NCBI GenBank assembly: GCA_018340375.1
Contig: JAFFJZ010000003.1
Span: 4,092,001 to 4,156,000 of the forward strand
Direction: 5' to 3'
Source of the DNA: Gonatopus flavifemur
Taxonomy: Eukaryota > Arthropoda > Insecta > Hymenoptera > Dryinidae
DNA: 64,000 nt
Shown here piece after piece: positions 12,518-26,231 of the stretch (position 1 is its first letter; each line of letters opens with the position of its first letter). Under the pieces are notes generated by a model, which was not told the DNA's origin, made no database searches, and saw only the letters and a program-made list of their open reading frames with translations. The position numbers and the translations under genes are program-made.

Positions 12518-15500
12518 TATTTTATACAATCCCAACATGATTCCATGGAAATTTACTTGGGGGAGTATTCGTCGATCTCGGATACTTTGATTCCAATTCC
12601 TCTCATGAATGAACTTCTCATCAAAACGATCGTGCACACCCACTTTCCGGTGATTCCCCGCTATTCCTGTCATCGCGTTCATGATTCGATTGAAGGTGAG
12701 TTCCCGGATACATACTTCCGCCATAAAAGCAGCCATAATTTTTATTCTAGATATCATAAGATCGTTTTATCCCATCCATGTTTCAGCAGACTCTGATGCT
12801 AGTGTGTCCATGCGATACATGGTATACTTTTATAGAGCTGAGTACCAGCTATTACAGCAGTCGATGCTCGTAGAAGGATTTATCACGATACGCCTCTAAA
12901 TTACACTCCCCTGGTCACGAAAAAAATATGCCAATAATATCAAGCCCTTTTCCATTTATCTCTCCCCATCCATAATATTTATTCATTTGAAAATCAAATG
13001 ATCCCATTCTTTGAGGAGAATTGATGAACTCATCGTTGCTGATTTGATGAAGTGTCGTGTCATATACGTGGGGAATGAATGATTTCCAATACCAGCGTGA
13101 AGTACGGAAATTCCAACGCGTTCCAGCAAGGCAGCAGTTTGTTGTTGCACGAAGTGTGAAGGGAGTTTACGACTGCAGTTCCACGCAATCTCAACAACGC
13201 ATTCCACGCTGTTCTTCATTCTTGATTGATGAACTGAGAAATACAGTGTCCAATAGTGGGGAATAGATAAGGAAGTATCGAATGTATCGAAAAATAATAA
13301 GTTTTGGTATCGTTGGAATTACAGACTTTTGAATTTCTCTCCTTTATCCAGTTCAATTTGCGTTTTTGTATCTGGGAAAAGTATCGTAAGATATAAAATT
13401 GATGATTCAATACGCGGTTTATGCATTTCTCAACTTCAATGCAGTGAAATTATTTCCCACCCTTCTGATCATCTTTTGTGAACAGATCGGGAGAAAAGGG
13501 ACTCAATTTATGTTATTACTATCCAATGGAATTTATATCAGGCGTGATGCACAACGCATTGTTTCATAAAAGAAGAGGAGAAGGGATTTGGAACTGATAA
13601 CAGTTAACCAAATTTCACGATTCAAAGGATAAATTCAATCAACGTTATTCCTGTTGTATTATTAATAAATTCCATTAATCGTTGCAATTTCAAAGCATTT
13701 CGCTGAGTTTTCGAAATATCCGATGTGTGAGGTATTTAATAAATTTGCTCACGTATGATCAGAATTCTTAGGGGAGGGGTGTTCAATTTGAAAATACCTC
13801 CATTATAATCGTAATAGTCTCTCAATAAAAAAAAGGCATGAGCTGTTCCTGTGATGGATAATGGTTTGGTTTTTTTTTTTGTAGTGAATGCAATGAATAT
13901 CAACAACGGTCTGATGTAATTGTTCTTCAGGGCTTGCTAAACCTCACTAGACTTTTGCGAAGCACTTGCAAGACTTGGCGAGGGCTCGTAACAACCTAGA
14001 AACCTCATCACACGTCCCTCAACTCTGATTTTATACGGAATTCTCAAGATTTCTCTGATATTCTGTAAAGGTCCTTGGAATTAACAAGAAATCCTTCTGT
14101 CGTACTGGTCAAAATGGAACATTGTTACTTGCATTGCGTTACTTTGCGTACTTCTCATAAATTGATGTATGATGAATGAAAATTGGTAAATAAAACAAGG
14201 ATGATTGCAAAAGACATGAAAAGCTGTCAAAAGAAGAATATGTATACTCTTGTTCAAATATTTAAATATAGTTGATCCCAGAATAACGACAAACAATTGA
14301 AACTCTGAAATTTTTTCTTTCAAAACAGCTGCATCAGTTTTAAAACTCGCGGCGCTTTAATCGAACGAAAAAATTCATAAATCATTTGGAAAAAAACGAA
14401 TAATCGAATTACGCTCAACATTCGTGACTTTCTCGAACAGTCAATTTTCGAATAAATATTAACTAGCCTATTCTACTGTAAATATTGAATCAGTAATACG
14501 ATCTGAACATTCCAATTTTCCAACATTTTACAGTCCCTAGAGGAATTGATTTCCCTTCAGTAAATGTCACTGACTGCGTGCAGCATTCATGTATGTTTAA
14601 TAATAAATATTTACCGAAGACTACATAAAATATTCTCTACCTTTGATGCAGTACTCTTCAAAAATAAAACAAAAGCTTGATTTGTTTCGCATGATACACG
14701 AAGAGAAAATATAACATGGTAGTTTATTAGAATCTACTTGAAACTCTAATTATCATCTTTTTCCATGTTTCCGCGTGGAGAATGATCGAAGAAGAGGGGG
14801 AAAAAAAAAGAAGAAAAGTCAAGCTCCGTTGTCTCATCACCGAATCAAACCCTCGAAACATTCAACCAAGTGCTTCGAATTGTTTGCTTGTTTGTGTATG
14901 TCTCGTTTGCATCGATATACGCCAGCTCATCCCTGACTCCATCCATTTTTTTCTCTCCTTCCACGTCTCGGAGAGTACATGGAGAAAACTCATTGTATTC
15001 TCTCAGAAACAATAGTTGATGCGCTCGCTCCCCTTTCATATTTGATCAACCGTGGAAACAGTCCACGCTTGCAACATTGCACCACGTCAGTGAAGCGTCT
15101 CGAATTCAGTGTATTGTGTTCGGGGTTTCCGCGAAACCGGGAGATCGCGTAAAATGATACTGTCGTGCGTGTACAATGCCTATTTGTTCTCTTATTTTCT
15201 CACATAATTTCGATAATTTGTCCCTGGCTATTGTACATTATCAAATAAAGGATATGATAGGTTATGTATCGTTGAGGGACAATGCAAGAGAGAATATTTT
15301 ATGATTAATGATAGGGTTGTGGAAGATTTGAAATGTCAATGTGAAATATGGATGGACATTGGGGGATTCGTGAAATAGAATTCTAATGAGTATTCTAATG
15401 GATGGTTATGTATGGTGTCATTGGATCACTTCGAATTTGCTTTACTATGTTCAAGGTGCCGATGGGAAAAGAACCCCTCTGATGTTTCTATACTGATCGA

Positions 15501-15599
15501 ACAAAAGATTGTAAATCTAACCAGGTTTTTTTTCCGGGAATGGACGTTGCAAAAAAAGGCAGGGTAGACGCTGGAACCTGAAAACATTTGGGAATTCAT
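12518..15599. other. Intronic stretch, little structure
   Basis: AT-rich intron. Short ORFs at 12512-12899 and 12983-13266 lie in moderately GC-rich patches but show no recognisable product. A block near 13931-13990 has short repeated words (CTTGC, ACTTG). A CpG-richer patch lies at 15060-15180. Confidence 0.4.
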
Positions 15600-16720
15600 G
15601 AAAAATCCACGATAAGCATAGGAAATAAACTTGATAAAAATAATGAATCGGAAGAAACAAAAAAAAAATCGCTGAATAGCAGCAGGAAAAGATTAGGGAA
15701 GTCTGAGCTTTCAGAATCTGAGGGATTCAAAAGTAGGATAGGATGAAAAATAGGACAAAGAACAAATTTGGTTTTTGTATGACAAGTCAAATGCTTAACG
15801 TTAAATACCAGTTGATAAAGAGCTTTATACACACGATAGCAGGTGTCAACTGAGGAACCTGGAACCTTTTCATACTTGATACAGGGGTTAGCATTGGCAA
15901 AATATACAAAAACTCATTCAACCATAGTCTGAGAATTGGAATGCTAGGTGTAACCGACCTCTATCCAGAGATATTATCAAGTGTTTTAACTCCTTCAAAC
16001 CTATCAATGAGATAGAATCAGAATAATCCGAGAAGAGCATGAGATAAACGATGAAAGAACAACTTGGAAATAACCAGAAATTCATCGTCAGTATCAAAGG
16101 CTCCAGGGAAGTTAGGAGATAAAAAAATACCAAGCCTGTAACGATCGATAGCTCCACGAACGGCATCGGTGATTCCAATCATAGCTGTTTGAATAGAACG
16201 AGCTCCTAATTTGCAACTTCGTGGTGCAGCGGGTTGTCGGAAGCTATAAAAAAGAGTTCTCAAAGATATCCAATATGCTTAGCAGTTTACCGTTTAGATG
16301 GTGAATGTGAGAGTTAATGTCGCAACCACGTACGAAAAAAATACGGGAAGATACCATCTCAAGAGAGAAGTTTTTGAAGTAGGGTAGTAAAGTGCAAGGT
16401 CTGGCTGAGATGGAAATTGCTGTGTTGTAAACAAGTGAGGAATTGCAATGAGATCATGGTTGAACAAAGAAGGAACAGGAAAGTGCTTAAAATTCAGAAC
16501 TCCATGGACATCATCAGAAATACAAAGACCTAGTCGAGGAGGGGAAAAGGACAAATGGTGAGTCAGCTCAAAGAATATGTGACAATGATATGTGTTCGAG
16601 GCACTGAGTTTCAAACGGAATGGATAACATGTTAGCATTAGAATCACCTTATCATGGAAAGATGACTGAATAGTTACAATCCTGGTGAAAATCACAGCGT
16701 GCATGCCCATTTGTACACTC
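15600..16720 (-). mobile_element. Decayed non-LTR retrotransposon (jockey/R1-like), endonuclease and RT remnants
   Basis: Minus-strand fossil of a LINE-type element, read from 16720 down to 15600. The ORF 16294-16710 contains LGLCISDDVHGVLNFKHFPV followed by FNHDLIAI, resembling the end of the APE endonuclease domain (the HDLI-like terminal motif). A shift to another frame gives YFKNFSLEMVSSRIF, the usual linker after the endonuclease. The ORF 16018-16263 contains ARSIQTAMIGITDAVRGAID and then GAFDTDD, matching the reverse-transcriptase pattern HSTQTAL-x-x-xTDD-x-R-x-AxD ... F-x-KAFDTVD. A further frame near 15.85-15.7 kb may hold degraded palm and thumb sequence (YFANAN where YADD is expected, later KTKFVLC). 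The stretch expected between endonuclease and RT is missing, frames change several times, and the catalytic YADD is not intact, so the copy is dead. It lies in the same orientation as the host gene. Confidence 0.75.
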
Positions 16721-18196
16721 TTTTCAAGTTATATACTTTTTCCGGTGACACATTTAGAGAGAGATTAGTAGTGTCGTAAAAATTATGGCAACGAATGAGT
16801 CCCTGAATAATTTAGTCCTTCGTAACCAGGGGTATGCAACCCGTACAGCACCGGACATTTTACGTTGCCTCCACATGGAATCTTCGTTCATCCACGTTCT
16901 ATCCACGTATAGTCCACGGAGATGCGACGTAGAAATCGGTGGATGTGCCGTTAGAGAACTTTATAGGATGACTTCAAACCTTATTTCGATTGCGGTCATA
17001 TTCATTCACATGGTCGCGTATCGATCAGGGGCTAAAACAGCAATGGAGGTCTGGTATAGCGACATAACCTTAGTATTATTTCTCATCAGTTTGTATTTTG
17101 GAAAATCAACAGTATTTCAACAATAAAGCATCAGAAACAACTCTAAAACTGAATTAGTCCAACTGATAATTCGGTTCCAGAATAGTTCAATGTTTTATCG
17201 TTGAAATATTGTTGATGTTTCGAAATCCAGACTAACTAGAATAATTTTGAGGTTATCCCGGTATACCGGAACGCCATATTGATTTTTAGTTCGCAAATAA
17301 GGTTTGATTGAACTCATTGGAGTTGCATTCCCCAGTCCATAAATTAACAAGTACAACCAGTTGTCGGCGGAATTGATTTGGAAGGAGGGGACTCAATTAT
17401 GCTCCTCAATACAGGAATCTGCATTGAAACGGAAAATACGAACAGGAAATTTTTTATCAATTTCGACTAATAACACTCAAATTTACACATCGTTCGTAAC
17501 TGATTTTCACAACATTACAATTTCACCAAAGTTTTGAAATTGATCAAATTCCACGAACGTTGCAAAATTTCACAATTATCGAATGAATTCATGTACTTCT
17601 CTCCAATTCATTGCACAAAGCTTTGTTAGAATTGCATATTGAAAAAAAAGGAAGAATCTTTCACGGCGAATATCATAAACGGATCCGTTAATTGCTCTCA
17701 ACGCTTTGCATGGACTTCACAATGAATACAAGATCAATGTGGAATATAATAACCATGGAATGTAATAATATCATAAATTTCCCATTTAATGTATTAAAGT
17801 CACGTTCATAGAGAATGGTCCTAAACCATCCATAAACCAAGCTACCATTGAATATCGTTAGTTCAATCAACTAGATTGTTAGATACATACGTATTTCGCT
17901 ATACATCATTTCTCTCATCATACGTCCTTCAATTTTTATCTGTGTAAGCAATTTATCATAATCAACGTGTTTAAAATGTCTGTCCGATTGTAACATAATT
18001 AATAATGAAAGAGGTACACGTTGATCCGTAATCTTTCCACGTGAAGAGAAATACCGGGAAAAGGGAAGAAAAAATTAGGAGGAAGTAAAATGTTTCACGA
18101 TAATGAAGGAATTCATTATTATTTTCTGAATGGACGAACGAACGTACGTCCCGTTATTTCAACTCAATTTTTCCAACTGTCCCTCTTTCGTGAATT

Positions 18197-18225
18197 TATA
18201 CATATATATATATATATATGTATAC
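18197..18225. repeat. TA microsatellite
   Basis: Alternating TA run in the large intron. Confidence 0.9.
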
Positions 18226-18365
18226 ATACCCCCATGTACCAAGAGAAATTTATTTCAGCGATGAATTTGAATTATTGCTCACTCATAAATTCTCTTTCAT
18301 TCATACGGAGTGATCAGCATTATTTCATTTGTATTTTTCTCCCCGTGCTTGGAGTAAACATATAC

Positions 18366-18398
18366 GCGTGTGTGTGTGCGTGTGTGTGTGTGTGTATT
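18366..18398. repeat. GT microsatellite
   Basis: CGTGTGTGTGTGCG followed by an uninterrupted GT run. The ORFs through it on both strands are repeat artefacts. Confidence 0.9.
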
Positions 18399-18528
18399 GT
18401 ATGATTTAAAAAATAAGATTATCATTTTGTATTCGGATGCATAGTTGGGTATGAACGAGTCGATGAAAAAGAGAACAGAATTACATTTCACTGCACAAAT
18501 TGTATTTTTAACATGATTACAAAGTGCA

Positions 18529-18550
18529 TGTTGTATTGTATTGTATTGTT
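18529..18550. repeat. Pentanucleotide TTGTA repeat
   Basis: About four consecutive TTGTA units. Confidence 0.75.
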
Positions 18551-19948
18551 TTCTTGATTACCACATCAACTCAGCGTTACTTATCTTTTTGGATGACAAC
18601 AGAGGAGTATTTTTATCAAAATAAAACAATATATTCCCGAATACTTGTTATTCTTCGGATTGGACTCCTATGGGAAGGTTTTTATTCATATATGGATATG
18701 TGAAGTGATGTGAGATTTTTTTCTGACAAATTCTTCGCATATTTCAACAAAAATATCCCAGGTGGGAAGTGACCAAGATGGGCCCAGCCTGAGTTACCAA
18801 GTATGACGCAACTTTGAAATGATAACATCGTTTGAGCTCCAATGACTCAGTATGAACGGAATAAATGTTCAAAGAATTCCCACAAGTTCGACATATAATT
18901 CTTCTGATCAGTTTCAACTGATGAATAACGCAAATTCGTTGACCTTGGCCTTGAAGCAGCCGCGTCTTGCAACAGATGAAGAGCACTTTTGAATATTCAT
19001 TGAATGCTTGGTTCGCTACTTGGTGGGTAGTTTAACTCTGAGTCAAGCTACCACCCAAGCAGAGCTAAGCTTTTGCCTAAGCTAGGCCAAATTACTAAAC
19101 ATGTCATAAGAATACAACATAAGAATCCACTGTCGTTCCGGGATGTCTGATGCTTAGGGCAGTGTCCCACCATGCACTCTAGAGATCCTCAGGTGGGTTC
19201 AGGTTGGACCAACCGTGGCGCAGTCTACTATGATCAATGATTGATCAATGAAGTTGATTCATTGATTGCCCATATTAGTAGTACAATATTTACAGACGTT
19301 CCACGTAGATTGCCCAGAAGATTTTTATATGAGATAGGTTGAATGATGATGTTTATTGAATAATCATAAATCAATTATTCCTAAAAGAATAATCACATTT
19401 CTCCCAGCAGTGATATAGATTTATTTGAATCGAATTTGGGATAACGATTGATAACAAAGTTGTTCTAGTATTCATGGAGAGAACTTTGATCCAATTTCTG
19501 CAAGTGTCACTATAATGAAAGTTTACAACCCAAAACTATCTAAAATCGATGTATGGAATATATCATAGAGTTTTGAGGTTCTGTGACTATTCCTTCCGAT
19601 ACTGTGTGTCCTCTTTCCATCCGCTACGTGATTTCTATGCTTTGACACCCAGGGAGAAGGATTGAAAATGTGAAAACTTCTTGTTCTATCGATCTTAGTT
19701 GATCAAGATACAACAGATACGTCGTGCAGATATTATTTAGTACACATATATTGGTATACAATCGCAAGATCTATAACGGAAGAGTAAATCGATACGTTTC
19801 CACACGGCACCAAAGTTGGAAATATATGGTACACATACATTGTACGTATTTCTATATGTATAATCCGTATACTTGATGTATTTACAGCTCTTGTGCCATG
19901 GAAGTTGTTATCACATTTCTGAAGCTGACAATTTTTGATAAAATCATA

Positions 19949-20187
19949 CACAGACGAAAAAACGATCTGGTTGAAACATTCGTGGTCGCAAAAACTTGAA
20001 ATCTGGTTCGTTCCATCAAGAAATGTGATGACGACGTTCAGAAAAGAATGGCTGAAGCCAAAGTTAATCATATTTTCTGGTTATCATAGCCAGACAAAAA
20101 TCTGGTTTTTCTAACCTGGAGAATGTAGTTAATTTTAAGTTATTGCAACTACGGGTGTTCGAATCAGATCATTTTTCTGTCAGTTTA
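19949..20187. mobile_element. Foldback element family 2, copy 2
   Basis: Starts CAGACGAAAAAACGATCTGG and ends AGATCATTTTTCTGTCAGT. Internal blocks ATTCGTGGTCGCA, AACTTGAAATCTGGTTCG and GCTGAAGCCAAA match copy 1. It is shorter on the right side, where part of the arm is lost, and more diverged than copy 1. Confidence 0.8.
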
Positions 20188-20941
20188 CTTTCTCTTCGGA
20201 TTCTTCAAAAATTGTTGAATTTTTCGATGATGTGTACAATCAATAATTCTCAGGAAATTCTCATAATGTAATCGAATCATACAACTCTGATTACCTGTGT
20301 TTTAACTTAATACTTATGATTAATCGTCATTTGAGGGTAATTGCTTCGTTCAAACCCCAAATTGTACTAAACAGTGCTGCCAGAAATATCTGGAAGCTTT
20401 TTTCAATGAATGAATTGAGATTCAGATACATTCTACATTACATTTAATGTACGAAAACATGAAACAACTGCAGATAATATTATAGTTCACATTAAATTTG
20501 ATGTAAAATTCATGCACGTACTTGAAACCAAGTCCCAGCAAAAACATCCAAATGATTGCAGAAATTTCCAACAGGGAGTATGCAATACATTCTGAGATAT
20601 ATAATTTCTAAAAATTGGGGCAATTGAAATCGGTAAGTTCAGTGTTAAAATGTCGGCAGTTGTATTTGCTCAACAACTTCCGAAGGACGACGATAAATGC
20701 TTTTTTTCAATTTCTACTTGAATTGCTTGAGAAAAATCTCATATAAGTTGAAAATTGAGTTCATTTCACATGTAATGCGTTGAATCTGTCCAATTCCATG
20801 CATAGCTTTGATACACTTCCTAGTTATTGGAATGGGAGTCAAAAAAATATCGAGGATTTATGTTCCTCCCCTCATTTGGAGTGTTTTGTAAAGGTAAATT
20901 TGATGAATTCAATATAATTCGCAATAATTCAACATTGAACA
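20188..20941. other. Intronic stretch, no features recognised
   Basis: AT-rich DNA between two foldback elements. No ORF or repeat that I can support. Confidence 0.5.
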
Positions 20942-21219
20942 TACACGGAAAGACCGGGTCTATTAATATTTAGAAAAATGACTGTCAATTTAGGGAAAAC
21001 GAGGATCACTAAAAATTCGTAGTCGATGTATTGACAATTGATAGTTTCACTATGAAAAATACCAATGAAGCTATCAACTGTTGATATTTTGACTACGAAT
21101 TTTTGATAGACTCACTACGAATATTTTTCAGCGATCCTCTTTTTCCCTAAATTGACAGTCATTTTTCTAAACGTTGTTAAATTCCTTCTAAATATTAATA
21201 GACCCGGTCTTTCCGTGTA
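20942..21219. mobile_element. Foldback element family 1, copy 1 (TA-flanked)
   Basis: Near-perfect palindromic element of 278 bp. The left end TACACGGAAAGACCGGGTCT is matched by AGACCCGGTCTTTCCGTGTA on the right. Further inward, TATTAATATTTAGAA, AAAATGACTGTCAATTTAGG, TTCGTAGTC and the central GATAGTTTCA...TGAAGCTATC also pair. The TA at both ends is consistent with the TA target choice of the Tc1/mariner superfamily. No transposase is encoded. A second copy lies at 39.8 kb. Confidence 0.88.
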
Positions 21220-22368
21220 GAAGAAAATTAAATCTGCACTTCGTGTTGGCTTGAATGAGATCCCCCATGAGAAAACAAATAAATAGATAAATAGATGAAT
21301 TTGAATCACTTTGGCTTACTTAGTCCAGAGATATCTCGAATACAGATGATTACCTGAAACATCTAGTTGAGAAGAATAAATGGTACAGGTAAAAAGAAAT
21401 GTTTCCAACTATTACTATGACAACATTGAAGATATGAAAATTCGAATCTCCAACACTCACTCTCAATTTGATACTCTCTCACAATTTTCTACAAAGATAA
21501 AATGAGAACATTTGTACATTCCTCCAAACTCAGTTCGTGTCTTGACTCGGTGAACTTTTCAAGTGTCAAATCCTTTGTGAATATATCTGCAACTCGTCCG
21601 TGATTTGAATCCGCAATTTGCTTGTCTCCAATTTAGGCCTTGATGAAATTATGTGCAATATCCATGTTCTTGAAATATTCACCATCTCCCTTTCTACTAA
21701 TAAAATGAATTCATACGGAATCAATTATCATTATACAATAATGATTAAACGTATCGAAACAATGACATTTCAAAGTTCAATATTGGATAACACAATGGAC
21801 CTTCTTCCATACAACTTTGGAAACGTTGTTTCGAAGGGAATTCAAGGCGAGTCAAAGAACCAAACCTCGATGAATCAATATTAAGAGAATCGCTACAGCT
21901 CGAGAGAATCATTTCGGAAAGAGGGAACAAAGAACACAGCGTCTAACAGAAATCACAGGAATTCGGAGTTCTGGAAAATCATTTGATTTTGTAGTGGTTT
22001 GGAAATGTCTAATGAGATTTCAATGCAGTTGTAAACAACGATTCAACAATTGAAAATGTTCAGTTCCTGTGAATCGCGTCAATAAAGAGAAAAAGGAATT
22101 GGCTCCCAGTGTTGGGAGATTCGTGTTTCATCAAAGACGTGATAGATTACTTGCAATTGTTTTTGTTGATTTGCAAAAAAAAAAACAATCCAACTGGAGA
22201 ACGAATTGATCGAAGAATAATGAGAAATACTATTAATTTGGATTGGTTATTCGAAGCCTTACAAATATCATGGAAGAAATGGCGAAGTTTCGTCGACAAG
22301 GGAATGAGATTGAAATATTCTACATGTCTTGTTTTGGGATATCTTCGGGTTTCGCAAAATAGATATTG
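21220..22368. other. Intronic stretch, no features recognised
   Basis: Short ORFs at 21618-21884 and 22109-22432 (plus) have no recognised product; the second runs into the foldback element at 22369. Confidence 0.4.
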
Positions 22369-22552
22369 CACTGAGAGAAATGTTACTTTGGAAAACTATT
22401 GTCAGCAAATTCAAGATACTCTTGAAATCTAACTGAATGATAGTACATTATCAGATTATTATAGTATTTTTGCCCATGATGGCTTCTCTTGCTTTCATAA
22501 AATTTAACCTACATTCAGTTAGATTTTTTTTATCTATAATTTTTCTCAGTGT
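22369..22552. mobile_element. Small foldback element with CACTGAGAGAAA ends
   Basis: The left end CACTGAGAGAAAT is inverted as ATTTTTCTCAGTG on the right. Inside, TCTAACTGAATG (22428-22439) pairs with CATTCAGTTAGA (22512-22523). About 184 bp, non-coding. A similar end sequence (CACTGAGAGAAATTTG) occurs alone near 24404. Confidence 0.7.
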
Positions 22553-25500
22553 GATTGTAATCCTTTATGTAGAAATTCTGTTGGTCTTGATACCCTAGTA
22601 GAAATCACTCTAGTCCTTCAATAAGCCTCGTTAGGCTTCATCGGACCCTCTTAGGCCTAATTAGGTCTCATGAAAGCCTAGAACATTACTGTAGTGATTA
22701 TTGATTCGTTTCTCCCTGAAAATGCTCGTCAAAACCAGGCAAGGAATAGTTGCCAGAGATTAGATGATTTTCATCAGGCAAACACGTTCTTTCAGCACGT
22801 TCGGAGAACCTTCTGATGCTGTTTAAGAATTCCATTCGCAAAGAAGTATTCCAGTGTCATAGTATCTGCTACTCGAATGAAACCAAGAGCCAATCCAAGT
22901 TGAGAACTACTTGGAATTGAACTTTTTGATCGCTGAACTATGATATTTTGAAATAAAATATGAAATCCACACCAGATCAAGCTTGAAGATGAATCTTGCG
23001 ATAAGGGGATCCAACTCTCCCACATTCTTCGCTTGGTCTATTGTCATATCGATTACGCGCTTATTACTCAATAAGGGAACTTATGAGCCACGATGTTTAA
23101 TTATAGAATGAACTACAAATTTGTTCTAATGATATGGTAATATTGAAAATTCAATACCTTCTCTGTTGTTCACCATCAGAGGAGAATTTTTCCCTTGATA
23201 CTTTGTGTATCATATGAATATGGGACATGAATAATACATGCTGTTTATCCACATTGAATATGTATGGATACAAAAATAATATGACAAACACAAAATTACT
23301 CCCGATTCATGATCACATAATTGTGTATATAAAAAATTCATAAATGACAAAAAAATGTCGGCGTCATTATTGACGGTTGAGCACTTGTCAGCAGCATTCA
23401 TCTCATTTCAAGATATATCTTAGTCGATTTTCTTCGAATCTCCAATACCTCTGTAGGTGATTGATATTTGTCAGGAATACATATACATACATTAAACCTC
23501 AGCCGGCGTCAGTTTAATTTCAAATTTCCTCGCACTTGGTATTGTGTACACTAATACATATTTCATTAAAATTTTTTGTTGTCACTCTTTCCTCTCCTCC
23601 GTTTTGTCTTTCAAAGGCTGTCAATAACGACGGAATGCAAATTCGCGACTGTTCGACCATCACCGCTGCTGGCCATACGATGAATTGATTAAGGTTATTC
23701 ATTTTTTTGTCTTCCCTTTTTTCCAGCTCTCGTCCATATTTATCTTTAACGGTATCATATGCTATTCGGATTCAAGAGAAACGGTTCTTGCTTTCTTCTT
23801 TTGTACTACCACGATATACAACGTACAAATTGTTTCCTCCACTCTCTCCTGGAATTCCTTCCTCTCGCTCCCTCTGCGCGCATAAATGGAATCAAGAATG
23901 CGTTTGTTTAGGTTTTTCAGTATTCCATATGAATATGCATTTCGTCAATATACAACATTCTGCGCTACGATAGCGGAACAACAAGAACACTTCGTTTGAA
24001 ATTTTTATTATCACCCTGCAATTTGAATGGGGAATGTATTTTTTGTCCGTGTAGACTGCGATGAAAATATAAATCTCCGAATCTAATGGTTTCTCGAGCG
24101 AATAAACTGCGGTTTTTATATAACGACGCGATGTCTCGATGTCTTGAACGGTGCCAGGAAAGTCTTCAAAGTTTTGTAAAAAGTTACTTCTGCATTGTCG
24201 TATGGAAACAAATGTTTGGCTCTTTGGGATGCATGTCGTAGGTGGAGGGACAGGAGAGTTATTTCTCAATCGAATAATTGATCGATCGATCAAAGCGAGT
24301 TTGCGAAGTTCAGGTCAAATGTATGCGAAGGTACGGGGAGGTGTACACTTCAAGTGAGGTTTTTATCACTCGTTAGGAAGAAATTGCTCAAGATTGATTC
24401 CTACACTGAGAGAAATTTGTAGTTCGATTTACTATGAGATATAGGAATGAAGGAACATACTGACTTTTCGAGGGAATGTACAACATTGTAAATTTGATCA
24501 GGTTTCTATTGTCGTGTCAGAGGTCATTCCTGTTTGTGGAAGTTCCATCTGATGGAAAGATCACACGCTTTATTATTGATTGGTGGTCCACACGAAGAGA
24601 AAAGTTACATTATCAATTATTATTTTCCTAGCACGTACGAGACAGATTCGCCCATATGATATCATTTAGTCTGACAATTTCTTCCAGCGCAGTCGCTCAT
24701 GTTGTCAATGACTATCTAGAACTCCTGAAAAATGTTTTCTGCTAATTTCTTTGCTAAATCTTAAGATAATGCTCCATAGTAATGAATTGAATTCGAAAAA
24801 GTGATATATCTTTAGAATGTTGAAACCACAAGTGATATTCAGAATGTAATTGGATTGAATGAGCGTTCGAACGAATCAGCCAACATTGAGAGAATTCGTA
24901 TGGTAAAATATCAGGAAAACGAAGCGTTCCGCTTGGATGCACCGGTTCGATTCTGTTCGGAGAGGTTTTCGATCTAGTAAAAATGATTATAACGGTTGTC
25001 CAGCACCTTGCATCATCATTTCTGCTAGGGCATCTTCATTTATCTATTCACGATTTTCACTGACATAAATCACGTGAAAAATTGTAACTCGATAAACAAA
25101 ATATATGTTACATGGATTGATCCTTCATCAAATATGAGACAAAAGTTGTGACTCGATTGTAAATGAGCTGCGTCTGTGGTTTTGATTGAAATTCAGCCTT
25201 TTTCCTTTATGTCGATGATAATTTTTTGTGCTCCCTTTACACTCCAAATAAGCTACTTTTGGTTGTATATAATCCGGATTTCGGAGAGAAATCTTTTACC
25301 AATATCTCATCTCTCTACCGATACTCGCTGAACATGCAAATTTGAGATGTTCCAAAATGCAGTACTTGTGCCCATATTTCTATGCTTTTTTTGTGTATCA
25401 TTTTTATACCTTCTTTGACTGGAAGAACTATTTCATAAAAGAAGGATGAACATACAATATGTAACAAAGAAAAAACACAAATACCTCCATATGCAATCCA

Positions 25501-26199
25501 ACAATATAACAAGAGCGAGGTTCATCAGAGTGCAAGAGTGCAGTTGAAAAGCTGTTATTGTGATATAAAAATGACTGGAATGACTTCGCAAACAGGGGGA
25601 TTTTATATAATACTCTTTCCAGAGAGTTCATATTGACCACTGATTAGTATCATTTGTTGTTAGATATTGAGAATAATATAACCCGATCCACATAGAAGAA
25701 TCTTCTAGAAGAAATGATGAAAATGTGATTTATTCGAATCCAGTCTTCCATTCTTCGCATCATTCTCACAATGCAATAAGAATTTGTAACGTACACCGTA
25801 GAATTAAGTAAAACATATAACTCGTAATCCACTCGAATATAAAATACGATATAATAATCATAATAGTAATAATACTACCATCTTATAACCCCGAAGATAA
25901 AACTGAATTGAGTCCATTTTATTTTCAGAGGCCGGCGTAGAAAAGATCGTGTGAATGCAAGGTTCGTAGTAAGCCTTCACTAAAGCGTGTTCGTACTGCA
26001 CGAAAGTTATAACAGGAACGTGGAATGCGGGTATTGTCGTCATATCGAGACAGACTTAGGAGGACCGTGGACTGGGAATTTTTGAGCACGTGATGTATAA
26101 TTTACATTTATGCACGTCCAGTAGCATACCGGAGGTGTCGTCATTCTGAATATTTATCGTCCCAAGGATTCGTGTGCTCTACATTTGTATATACCTCAA

Positions 26200-26231
<32 letters not shown>

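Larger units (their letters stand above)
16721..19948. other. Intronic stretch after the retroelement, with microsatellites
   Basis: Contains a plus-strand ORF of 113 codons (16785-17126) that begins about 70 bp from the 5' side of the retroelement remnant and has no recognised domain, several TA and GT runs, and a block at about 19030-19230 rich in AAGC/GCTTGG-type words. I see nothing else that can be supported. Confidence 0.35.

Noticed and set aside
13000..13220. Minus-strand ORF with a LLERVGISVLHAGIG segment, considered as an eroded protein fragment
   Set aside because: No family could be recognised and the ORF is only 78 codons.
16785..17126. 113-codon plus-strand ORF just beyond the retroelement remnant
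   Set aside because: No recognisable domain, no splice or promoter context, and a length that can occur by chance in 64 kb. Not called as a gene.
18297..18491. ORF with His-Thr repeats
   Set aside because: Translation of a GT/CA microsatellite.
22615..22680. TTAGGC-like words considered as insect telomeric (TTAGG) repeat
   Set aside because: Units are irregular and not tandem TTAGG, so there is no telomeric array.
23892..24293. 133-codon minus-strand ORF
   Set aside because: Translation has no domain, repeat or signal-peptide pattern. Codon use follows local AT-rich composition.
24940..24975. GGTTCGATTCT, resembling a tRNA T-loop
   Set aside because: No acceptor-stem, D-arm or anticodon-arm pairing could be found around it.
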